Source: a virus. From it: DNA of 20,593 nucleotides. The notes beneath the pieces are model-generated. The model ran no database searches and was not told the origin of the DNA. It saw nothing but the letters and a program-made list of their open reading frames with translations. The stretch spans positions 1-20,593 of the IMG/VR virus record IMGVR_UViG_3300042691_014324. One strand, written 5' to 3'. This document shows, piece after piece, positions 14,177 to 20,593 of the stretch (position 1 is its first letter; the number at the start of each line of letters is the position of its first letter). Made by a program: the position numbers and the translations under genes.

Positions 14177-15214
14177 ATGGCCCAACTTCTCGACTCCCGA
14201 TTTCTCCTGACCGATGCGTCTAACGTCGTTCAGAACGCGGCCAAACTGAGAATCTATGATGCCGGCACGTCCAATTTAACGTCCGTGTTCTCAGACGCTG
14301 GCCTGACAACGCCGCTCACCAACCCCGTTGTGGCGTCATCCTCGGGCATCTTGCCCCAGGTGTTCGCCGCTGAAGGGACGGTGGTGGACCTGCAATGGCT
14401 CACCTCGGCTGACGTGAGCATATCGGGCCGGTCCTACGAGGATGTGACCTTCGTTGGGGCCGATACGGGCGACATCACCCGCACGGTGACGGGGAACGCC
14501 CGCTTCAAGCTCACCGGCTCCGGCGGGGCGAATCTCTGGCAAGTGGGCGACGCATCGCCGGACAACCTGGGCGGGACCCTAACGATAGAAGGCTGGGCGG
14601 GCAGTCAAGGCGACACGCTCACGCTGGATTTCGCCACCGTCAACGCCTCGGGCCGCATCAAGGAACAATCGAAAAAGATCGAAGGCACGGTCTACACCGA
14701 GGCCACGCAGGTCACGGCGCAGACGTCGGTTGACATCACCCTGCCGAACGATCCGACCGGATGCCGGGCTTGGGAAATCCACATCTGGGATTACTCGCAA
14801 AGCGGGAACGCCACGCTTCAAGCGCGCCTCAGCTACGACAGCGGCGGAACGTACAAGTCCGGCGCGGGTGATTATGACAGCTATTGGTTCCAATCCACGA
14901 CCGGCGGGTCGGTTTCACCAACCGGCCTGACGACAGGCGCGGAAGGGCAGCTTTCCAGTAACCTCAACGGCGCGGCGAATCAGCTAGGCGGCGGCGTCAT
15001 TCGCGTCATCACGCCGGACAGCGGGACCACGTTCACAAAGTTGGACGCCGACCTCTCGGGCATCATCAACACCGGGGCCGGGTCGATATTCCGCGCAACG
15101 ATGTTCGGTAAGGGCTCCTACGGGCGCGCGACGCACCTTCGCCTGCTGATGAGCGCCAACAACTTCACGTTCAAATATCGCGTCGTCCCGCTTCGCGGCT
15201 TCGGAGAGACCTGA
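14177..15214 (+). CDS. Tail fibre/spike protein with adaptor-type N-terminus
   Basis: This is a 345-residue protein with AAGAGG before its ATG. Residues 1-100 (LDSRFLLTDASNVVQNAAKL, then AGTSNLTSVFSDAGLTTPLTNPVVASSSG) match the N-terminal module common in phage tail fibres and spikes. In that module a short beta domain with 'Y-x-AGT-x-x-x-x-x-x-SDA-x-LTTP-x-x-NPV' anchors the fibre to the virion. The remainder is beta-rich (SVDITLPNDPTGCRAWEIHI, TLQARLSYDSGGTYKSGAG) and looks like a jelly-roll or carbohydrate-binding-like domain, with no beta-helix repeats. It is overlapped by the next gene (TGATGG, ATG at 15214). It may be the base or adaptor to which the following beta-helix proteins attach. 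Confidence 0.7.
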   Translation: MAQLLDSRFLLTDASNVVQNAAKLRIYDAGTSNLTSVFSDAGLTTPLTNPVVASSSGILPQVFAAEGTVVDLQWLTSADVSISGRSYEDVTFVGADTGDITRTVTGNARFKLTGSGGANLWQVGDASPDNLGGTLTIEGWAGSQGDTLTLDFATVNASGRIKEQSKKIEGTVYTEATQVTAQTSVDITLPNDPTGCRAWEIHIWDYSQSGNATLQARLSYDSGGTYKSGAGDYDSYWFQSTTGGSVSPTGLTTGAEGQLSSNLNGAANQLGGGVIRVITPDSGTTFTKLDADLSGIINTGAGSIFRATMFGKGSYGRATHLRLLMSANNFTFKYRVVPLRGFGET

Positions 15215-17409
15215 TGGCAATGTCACTCGGCATCGGGATCGGGCTTCCGTTCGGGGGCGCGCCTGCGTCTGCGGTGATTGCGGCCCCGTTCGCTTCGGTC
15301 AACGGTCCGACCTCGGACCCGTTCGGCGGGGCCAAATACGAGGGATGGTCGGCCGATTATTCCGCGCAACCCACGGTTTCCAGCCCCGTCGCCTTCACCG
15401 TCTCGCGGCCCGGCTACAGTGGAACCGATAGCTCAAGCGCCGACACCACGGCGACCACCACTTATCTTGACACCATGTATGTCACGACGACGGTTCGTCA
15501 GCCGTGGCCCAATCAGGCGAGTCAATCCGCGCTGACGGCGGCTCTCAGCGAGTACATTTACTCCACCGACACGCCATCGGGATCGGTGACGAACAACTGC
15601 ACCCTGACCAGCCCCAAGCCCGTCGCCAAGTGGGCGCTGCCGGGGCGGCGCGTGGTCGGCAACAGCGTACGCCTGGAGGTGGTCGCGTTCCACCGGGATG
15701 CTCGAAACGGCAAGCCCGTAAGCCACGTCGTTTTCACCGCAACGGACGGCTCAAACACGGTCACGGCCACGGTCGCCACCCCCGCAATCCTGGCGTACAC
15801 AAACGACCGAAACCCGGTGATCGGCTACGGCGTCACGCTCGACACCACGTCGCTTAACGACAACGCCTCATTCACGGTTGACGCGGTTGTCTATCCGTGG
15901 ATCGGCAACTCGACCGCCAGCCAGCGCCGCAGCGTAGACGGCACGTCGGGCCAGCTCTGGGAGTTTTCAACCCAGACATACCTCAAGAACACCTCCCGCG
16001 CCGCAAGCCCGCCGTTTGCCTACATCACCGCCGCCGGCAACGACGGAACGGGCGTGGTCAGCACGACCGCCGCCACCGCGAAGGCGACGCCGTTCCTGAC
16101 GCTGAAGGGCGCGCTTGAGGGCTTGAAGGCTCAGGTAACGACGACGGACGGTTGTCAGGTCCGCATCTCCAACCATACGGTGACATGGGGGCCGACAGCG
16201 GCGGCGGCGGGGACCTATCAGACGGTCGGGGAAGTCATCATCACGCGGGACCCCGATGTCGCGCGGGCCTCATGCGTGCTGTCGTTTGGCGATGCCACAT
16301 CTTCCCACCGCCATTCGTGGATGCGCTTTACGGACCTGACGATTGATCGGGCGGGCGGGACGAGCGCGCCGACCTTCGTCGCGCCCGCCCAGGTCACGTT
16401 TGACAACTGCGACTTCAATAACAGTTCGCGGGCGTCTCAGATCACCTCGTCGGCCACTGGCGTCACGCAATGGATCGGCATTGCGTTCACGAACGGAACC
16501 GCGCAACTCCTCTCGGCGGGGACCACGCCGGTCGGAATTATTCGCGGCTGTACGGGGTCGGGGCTGACGCCGGAAATCGGCTGCGTCATCGGCAACACCC
16601 TGACGGGGAACCTAAGCGGCGTCAGCGCCACGGCCACCAGAAGCTCGAACGCGGTTGTGGCGTTCAACAAGTTCCAAGCCATCGGCGGCGCGACCATCCC
16701 GTTCTCGTGGGGCGGCTCGGCAAATGTGGCGGACGTGGCCATCGTCCAAAATCTGTTCGAGTACACTTCGGCCACGGGCAACGCTGTTTTGCGGCCTTCC
16801 GGGGACGACGCGACAGGCAACCTGACTCACTTTGTTGTTCACAACAACACGTTTGCGGGCGCTGGCGTAAACGGTCGCCTGAATATGTTCTATGACGAGA
16901 CGGACCTCGTTCGCCGGAATCACACGCTCGTCAGTTTCAAGGGCAACGTGTGCGGCTCGGGCTATTATATCAAGACGGATTGGTTCCACGGCGCCAGCGA
17001 CGGGAACCCGGAGGGCTACAACGCCGGAAGCCCGTCTCAGGCCATCGGCAACTGGTCAATCTACTACGGCACAGGCTGCGCCGCCAACTTCTCCAACTAC
17101 GCGACCGCCGCGCCGACCACCGAAGCGCAGGTTTACGCGGGCGACAACTCGCTAATCGGCACTTCGACCAGCACGGCCCAGGTCACGAACGGAACGGGCC
17201 TAAGCAACCTGTTCACGAACAACCAGGCGGTGACGTTTGACGGCGTGGTCACATATACGGCGGGCGCGGGGTCGGGCGGCTACCTCCTTGCGGATAACGT
17301 GGCGAACACGGCGCGCGGCATCATGGAATCGCGGCTCTTGCCCTTTACGCTGGACGGCGTGGCCCGCTTGACGGCGAGCGACCACCCCGGCGCGTTCTCG
17401 GCGGCCTAG
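15214..17409 (+). CDS. Tailspike-like protein with right-handed beta-helix
   Basis: This is a 731-residue protein. A short Gly-rich N-terminus (SLGIGIGLPFGGAP) of the type seen on alphaproteobacterial phage and GTA spike proteins is followed by beta-rich domains (residues about 40-265). Next is the classic beta-helix cap 'YITAAGNDGTGVVSTTAATA' with PFLTLKGAL (about 270-300). Parallel beta-helix coils run to about residue 600, with the Asn-turn signature visible in TFDNCDFNN, IGNTLTGN, AFNKFQAIG, VQNLFEYT, HNNTFAGAG and FKGNVCGSG. The C-terminal part is Thr/Ala/Gly-rich. Such proteins bind or cleave surface polysaccharide during adsorption. No catalytic residues can be assigned by eye. It starts at ATG 15214; ATG 15220 is possible. 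Confidence 0.78.
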   Translation: MAMSLGIGIGLPFGGAPASAVIAAPFASVNGPTSDPFGGAKYEGWSADYSAQPTVSSPVAFTVSRPGYSGTDSSSADTTATTTYLDTMYVTTTVRQPWPNQASQSALTAALSEYIYSTDTPSGSVTNNCTLTSPKPVAKWALPGRRVVGNSVRLEVVAFHRDARNGKPVSHVVFTATDGSNTVTATVATPAILAYTNDRNPVIGYGVTLDTTSLNDNASFTVDAVVYPWIGNSTASQRRSVDGTSGQLWEFSTQTYLKNTSRAASPPFAYITAAGNDGTGVVSTTAATAKATPFLTLKGALEGLKAQVTTTDGCQVRISNHTVTWGPTAAAAGTYQTVGEVIITRDPDVARASCVLSFGDATSSHRHSWMRFTDLTIDRAGGTSAPTFVAPAQVTFDNCDFNNSSRASQITSSATGVTQWIGIAFTNGTAQLLSAGTTPVGIIRGCTGSGLTPEIGCVIGNTLTGNLSGVSATATRSSNAVVAFNKFQAIGGATIPFSWGGSANVADVAIVQNLFEYTSATGNAVLRPSGDDATGNLTHFVVHNNTFAGAGVNGRLNMFYDETDLVRRNHTLVSFKGNVCGSGYYIKTDWFHGASDGNPEGYNAGSPSQAIGNWSIYYGTGCAANFSNYATAAPTTEAQVYAGDNSLIGTSTSTAQVTNGTGLSNLFTNNQAVTFDGVVTYTAGAGSGGYLLADNVANTARGIMESRLLPFTLDGVARLTASDHPGAFSAA

Positions 17410-17411
17410 CT

Positions 17412-18275
17412 GTGACCGTTCCCTACCCAACCCCCACCCCCGGCCAAACCCTGACGCTCTCGGGCGTCTATGACGGCCCCTGGCGGCCCAAGGCGGCCAG
17501 CCTGAAGGGCGTGACCATCGACGCCCGCAAGGCAGAAATCCGGGGCCTGTTCTATCCCGGCGCGGGGGGCGAGGGGCTGACCATCATCGGCGGGACGTGG
17601 ACGGGCCTGCGCCTTGACCGCGTGGCCGGCCTGACGATCAAGGACGTCGATCTGGTCGGGCCTGGCGCCGAAGACGCCCGTCTGGCGGACGGCTACGGCG
17701 TGTTCGTGAATGGCGGCTCGGGCGTGATGATCTCGGGCCTGCGGGCGTCGGGCTACAAATCCGGCGTGGTGATCAGCCGCGTGGACGGGTTCGAGGTGAC
17801 GGGCTGCGGCCTGTCTCGGATGCGGTCGGACGGCGTTCAGATCGCCGAGAGCCGCAACGGCCGGATCGCGGGCAATGTGATCCACGGCACCCGCATCCTG
17901 GGCGACGAGCACCCGGACGGCATCCAGATCTGGAGCCGGCCGACCAGCCCGCCCACCGCCGACATCGTCATCGAGGACAACCTGATCGTCGGTGAGACGC
18001 AGGGCATAAGCGGCTTCAACCACGTTCGCGCCGAGGTGAACGACGGCGGGTTCGACCGCATCACGATCCGGCGGAATCGCGTGGTCGGCGGCTATCCGCA
18101 CGGCATCGCGCTGGTGGAAGGCCGCGACTGCATCGTGACCGACAACGCGGTCTCGACCTATCCGGGCTCGCGCTGGCGGGCCTCGATCAACCTCGTGCGC
18201 TGCGAGCGGACGGTGCGGGACGGGAACACCGTGGCGGCCGGGGCCGGCAAGCCAAGCGCGGATGATCCGTCATGA
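17412..18275 (+). CDS. Second right-handed beta-helix protein (pectate-lyase-like fold)
   Basis: This is a 287-residue protein made almost entirely of parallel beta-helix coils from about residue 30 to 275: GLTIIGGTWTGLRLDRV, GVMISGLRASGYKSGVVI, FEVTGCGLSRMRSDGVQI, GRIAGNVIHGT, DIVIEDNLIVG, RITIRRNRVVGGYPHGIAL. A cluster of acidic and His residues, GDEHPDGIQIW (residues 164-174), lies on one face and could be a sugar-binding or catalytic site, as in polysaccharide lyases or hydrolases. There is no signal peptide. It starts at GTG 17412, two bases after the previous stop. Codon use stands out: G or C in third position in about 163 of the first 180 codons, against about 76% in the gene before and 75% in the gene after (hand counts of 120 and 60 codons). 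This suggests recent transfer, perhaps from a host chromosome. Confidence 0.8.
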   Translation: MTVPYPTPTPGQTLTLSGVYDGPWRPKAASLKGVTIDARKAEIRGLFYPGAGGEGLTIIGGTWTGLRLDRVAGLTIKDVDLVGPGAEDARLADGYGVFVNGGSGVMISGLRASGYKSGVVISRVDGFEVTGCGLSRMRSDGVQIAESRNGRIAGNVIHGTRILGDEHPDGIQIWSRPTSPPTADIVIEDNLIVGETQGISGFNHVRAEVNDGGFDRITIRRNRVVGGYPHGIALVEGRDCIVTDNAVSTYPGSRWRASINLVRCERTVRDGNTVAAGAGKPSADDPS

Positions 18276-18619
18276 CCGTCCAAGCCTCGCACAACGACAT
18301 CATGCGCGAAGTCGGTGCGACATCGCAGCAGGTCGAGAACCTCGAAATCCGCGCCGACCGAACCGACGACCGGCTAGGGGCTATTCAGGCCAAGGTTGAT
18401 GACAACGGACGGCTTACCGCCGAGGCGTTCGACCTCCTGAAAGAGATACGCACCGACATCACGGCGATTAAAGCCAAGGTGCTGGCCTACGACCTCCTCA
18501 AAGCCCGGATCCTCGGCGGGGTGTCGGTTGCCGTCACGTTGGGCGGTGCGTTTATCGCCGCGCTCTGGTGGGCGTTGGGTGAGAAGATTTCCCACATCTT
18601 CAAGGGACCAACAGTGTAG
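18272..18619 (+). CDS. Holin-like coiled-coil membrane protein (DUF1515-like)
   Basis: This is a 115-residue protein with an amphipathic coiled coil from about residue 13 to 70 (VENLEIRADRTDDRLGAIQA), a single strong membrane helix at about 80-102 (ILGGVSVAVTLGGAFIAALWWAL), and a short basic tail. The N-terminal 'HDI-x-REVGA' type start and the layout resemble DUF1515-like and other small phage membrane proteins next to endolysins. It could be the holin or a regulator of lysis. A single membrane helix after a long cytoplasmic coiled coil is not a classical holin layout, so the function is inferred from context. It starts at ATG overlapping the previous stop (ATGA). Confidence 0.6.
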   Translation: MTVQASHNDIMREVGATSQQVENLEIRADRTDDRLGAIQAKVDDNGRLTAEAFDLLKEIRTDITAIKAKVLAYDLLKARILGGVSVAVTLGGAFIAALWWALGEKISHIFKGPTV

Positions 18620-18627
18620 GAGCGACC

Positions 18628-19725
18628 ATGCCTCCGCCTAGGCGATCTGTTGAACAGCTTACGCTCATGCGTGAGCTAATCGAGGCGAAGCTAAGGGAGG
18701 GATATCGACCAACCGGCGTCAGTGGTTCCGGGCCTGCGGCTATCGCGGCGGCCTCGAAAGACGCCGTTTCGCTGGGGCTCTACCAAACCCCGGCGGCTTT
18801 CATAGCGTCCGCAAACGCGGCGATTGACGAGATCGGCCCGGATTGGTCGCTATACCGCCCCGCGCGGTACCACCAGCCGGTACCGCTTTCCGTCGTGCAT
18901 AGCGCCCCGGCGCCCGTCCCTATGGACCCGTCCGGGACGCCCAGGCGCATCCTGGCGATTGGCGACCTGCACCAGGACCCGCGCCACCCCGATCGCCTAG
19001 CGGTCATGACGTGGCTAGGCCGGATGGCGTCCGAACACCGCCCCGACCGGATCATTCAGATTGGGGACTGGTCCACCTTCGATAGCGTCAACACGCACGA
19101 CGATAACGCCACCATGGCGTCACGCGTGAAGCCGACGATCCGGCAGGACTTGGAGAACCTGACGCAATCCCACCAGGCGTTCCGGCGCGGGATGGCCGAC
19201 GACTATAAGCCGAAACTCGACGTGGTGCTAGGCAATCACGAAAACCGGCTTGAAAGGTTCGAGAACGCCAACCCGGAAAGCCACGGAACCTATACGCTGG
19301 CGCGGGATGAGACGTTCGCGCAGTTCGGATGGCGCGTGCGGCCCTACGGCGAACTCATGTACGTCGAGGGCGTCGGCTTCACGCATCACCCCGTCAACGG
19401 TGCGGGGCGGGCGTTCGGCGGCAAGACGGGACCGCAGCGCGCGGCGAACGAAAGCACGGTCCCCGTTGTCAGCGGCCACACGCACCGCCGGCAAGTTCAC
19501 GAAAGCCCGAAGATCGGCCCCGTCGACGTGATCAGCATGGTCGAAATCGGCTGCGCGTTGCCCTGGGGCGTGGTGGAAAGCTACGCGCGGGTTTCCATGA
19601 CGGGCTGGTGGTGGGGAGCCGCATTAATGACGGTTCAGGGCGGCACAATCTGCGACCTGAACTTCACTTCGATGCTCACGATCCGCGACCGCTATTCGGA
19701 CGCGGGCGGTGATGTTGTGTCCTAG
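18628..19725 (+). CDS. Metallophosphoesterase with N-terminal HTH-like region
   Basis: This is a 365-residue calcineurin-like phosphoesterase. The metal-ligand motifs are complete and in order: GDLHQD (D113, H115), GDW (D147), GNHEN (N203, H204), a His pair FTHH (253-254) and SGHTH (H284, H286). The N-terminal region of about 80 residues (TLMRELIEAKLREGYRPTGVSG, then AAIAAASKDAVSLGLY and PDWSLYRP) resembles the HTH-like extension that precedes this domain in some phage proteins. That points to nucleic-acid association. The reaction would be metal-dependent hydrolysis of a phosphomonoester or phosphodiester; the substrate is unknown. TAGGAGCG provides a good Shine-Dalgarno. Its place between a holin-like gene and the endolysin is odd for a nuclease or phosphatase. 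Confidence 0.85.
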   Translation: MPPPRRSVEQLTLMRELIEAKLREGYRPTGVSGSGPAAIAAASKDAVSLGLYQTPAAFIASANAAIDEIGPDWSLYRPARYHQPVPLSVVHSAPAPVPMDPSGTPRRILAIGDLHQDPRHPDRLAVMTWLGRMASEHRPDRIIQIGDWSTFDSVNTHDDNATMASRVKPTIRQDLENLTQSHQAFRRGMADDYKPKLDVVLGNHENRLERFENANPESHGTYTLARDETFAQFGWRVRPYGELMYVEGVGFTHHPVNGAGRAFGGKTGPQRAANESTVPVVSGHTHRRQVHESPKIGPVDVISMVEIGCALPWGVVESYARVSMTGWWWGAALMTVQGGTICDLNFTSMLTIRDRYSDAGGDVVS

Positions 19726-19740
19726 AACCGCGAGGCGCGC

Positions 19741-20475
19741 ATGAGACCGATTCCGCCGCAGGCGCTGGCTATTGTCAAAGAGTTCGAGGGCTTGAAGCTC
19801 GTCGGCTACCTCTGCCCGGCGGGGGTGCCAACGGCGGGGTGGGGGCATACCGGCGACGATGTGCGCGTCGGCGTCCGCTACACCCGCGACAGGGCCGAGG
19901 CGTGGCTTCGCGCCGACCTGCAACACGCCGCCAACCGCCTGGCGGGCGTGGTCAAGCCCGACGTGCTGGCGGACCTTTCCGACCCGAAATATGCGGTTTT
20001 GCTATCCTTCGTCTTTAATTTGGGCGCCAAATCTAGCTGGACGATCTGGAAGCGGGTTAACGCGCGGAAGTTCGACCTTGTTCCGCCCGAGCTTATGCGG
20101 TTCGTGAACGCGGGCGGGAAGCGGCTTCCGGGCCTTGTGCGCCGTCGCGGAGCCGAAGCCGCGCTATGGGAAGAGGGCGAGGATGATGAGCCCGAAACGC
20201 CCCCGTCGTCAACCACGCGCATGATTGGGATGACGCCCCCGACGCCCGCGACCGAAAAGCCGTTGACGGTCAGCAAGACCATGTGGACGGGCGCGGGTGT
20301 GGCGGCCTCCGGCGTCGTGGCCGGCGCCCAACAGGTCCAGGCGTTGGTCGCGCCGCAGATGGCCTATTCGGAGCATCTGCAAACCCTGGGCGCTATCGTT
20401 GCGGGCCTGGTCGTCGCGGGCGGTATCGCGGTGATGGTGTTCAAATGGCTCGAGCAGCGCGGAAGGCGGCAGTGA
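19741..20475 (+). CDS. GH24 lysozyme-type endolysin with C-terminal membrane segment
   Basis: This 244-residue endolysin is predicted to cut the glycan strands of peptidoglycan. The catalytic triad fits the E-8-(D/C)-5-T pattern of phage lysozymes: E16 (KEFEGL), C25 (YLCPAG) and T31 (VPTAGWGHT). Cysteine stands where T4 lysozyme has aspartate, a known variant in phage lysozymes. The domain runs to about residue 145 (FVFNLGAKSSW, RFVNAGGKRLPGLVRRRGAEAALW). A Pro/Thr-rich linker (148-175) leads to a C-terminal region with a weak hydrophobic stretch (181-203) and a clear membrane helix (about 214-236, LGAIVAGLVVAGGIAVMVFKW) ending in basic residues. There is no N-terminal signal, so export would need a holin or the C-terminal helix. 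GAGG lies upstream of the ATG. Confidence 0.88.
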   Translation: MRPIPPQALAIVKEFEGLKLVGYLCPAGVPTAGWGHTGDDVRVGVRYTRDRAEAWLRADLQHAANRLAGVVKPDVLADLSDPKYAVLLSFVFNLGAKSSWTIWKRVNARKFDLVPPELMRFVNAGGKRLPGLVRRRGAEAALWEEGEDDEPETPPSSTTRMIGMTPPTPATEKPLTVSKTMWTGAGVAASGVVAGAQQVQALVAPQMAYSEHLQTLGAIVAGLVVAGGIAVMVFKWLEQRGRRQ

Positions 20476-20593
20476 ATGTGGGCGCTGGCGCACATAGCCG
20501 AGGGCGTCGTCTGCGGCGTTGCGGTGGCGTGGTTGTGCTGGCGCTCGCCGTGGTCGGGAGGTCGCAATGGTCAACGAACTGATCGCCGCGCTG
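20476..20593 (+). CDS. Possible small membrane protein, cut by the window end
   Basis: The frame from ATG 20476, directly after the endolysin stop, stays open to the edge and encodes MWALAHIAEGVVCGVAVAWLCWRS followed by a basic stretch. The first 22 residues could form a membrane helix. Small membrane genes such as holins or spanin subunits often follow the endolysin. No clear Shine-Dalgarno is seen beyond GGAAGG at 20461-20466, which is within range. It overlaps the better-signalled start at 20567. Confidence 0.35.
   Translation, partial: MWALAHIAEGVVCGVAVAWLCWRSPWSGGRNGQRTDRRA
20567..20593 (+). CDS. Start of a downstream gene, cut by the window end
   Basis: ATG 20567 has a strong Shine-Dalgarno, GGGAGG at 20556-20561, five bases upstream. 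Only nine codons are visible (MVNELIAAL), so the product cannot be named. By context it belongs to the lysis end of the operon. It is in a different frame from the ATG 20476 ORF. The two could be overlapping genes, as spanin pairs often are, or only this one may be real. Confidence 0.45.

Noticed and set aside
14148-14195. Extended -10-like TGGTATGAG with a weak TTGGGC on the minus strand before GTG 14150
   Set aside because: It lies so close to the start codon that the transcript would be leaderless, yet a strong Shine-Dalgarno is present. The match is near chance level, so no promoter is called.
1-20593. Search for tRNA genes, CRISPR arrays, insertion sequences, attachment sites and diversity-generating elements
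   Set aside because: No cloverleaf, regularly spaced repeat, transposase, reverse transcriptase or template/variable repeat pair was seen by eye. A tRNAscan or self-alignment run would be needed for a firm negative.

Overview
The window reads as one contiguous late (structural and lysis) operon of a tailed phage or prophage with P22-like podovirus virion architecture. Almost every gene is on the + strand, densely packed, with ATGA, TAATG, GTGA or TTGA stop/start overlaps. The DNA is GC-rich with strongly GC-biased third codon positions. Several gene families seen here (a spike-base protein of the kind known from the Rhodobacter gene transfer agent, a DUF1515-like small coiled-coil membrane protein) point to an alphaproteobacterial host, perhaps Caulobacterales or Rhodobacterales. 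The host assignment is inference. No integrase, repressor or replication gene lies in the window, so temperate and lytic lifestyles cannot be told apart.

Layout. Bases 1-26 hold the last codons of an upstream gene, by position probably the large terminase. Bases 29-4430 encode the capsid module: portal, scaffold, and a P22-type coat protein followed by an intrinsic-terminator-like hairpin. Bases 4493-5918 encode a small head-fibre-like protein followed by a SAM methyltransferase and a GT-A type glycosyltransferase, a pair that could modify the virion or host surface. Bases 5915-9416 encode the head-tail joining and tail-hub region: a gp4-like adaptor, a spike-base protein, a DUF4376-like protein, two small conserved phage proteins, a gp10-like hub protein and a small unknown. 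Bases 9427-14035 encode four probable internal (DNA ejection) proteins. Bases 14036-14176 form the only real gap on the + strand; it carries a minus-strand reading frame for a small membrane protein. Bases 14177-18275 encode a tail fibre/spike with an adaptor-type N-terminus and two tandem right-handed beta-helix proteins. Bases 18272-20593 form the lysis end: a holin-like coiled-coil membrane protein, a metallophosphoesterase, a GH24 endolysin with a membrane-spanning tail, and the start of one or two small downstream genes.

How it works together. The portal, scaffold and coat assemble the procapsid. The gp4-like and gp10-like proteins close the portal vertex and form the hub to which spikes attach. 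The internal proteins are expected to leave the virion and build a conduit through the envelope. The beta-helix proteins bind or cut surface polysaccharide, and the last genes lyse the cell.

Most distinctive points: (i) the minus-strand membrane-protein ORF, in the place where P22 carries its superinfection-exclusion gene sieA; (ii) the methyltransferase/glycosyltransferase pair inside the head operon; (iii) a second beta-helix gene with much higher GC3 than both neighbours, suggesting recent acquisition; (iv) a hairpin that hides the ribosome binding site of the coat gene. I found no clear sign of a wholly new molecular system. The strongest candidate for something undescribed is item (i).
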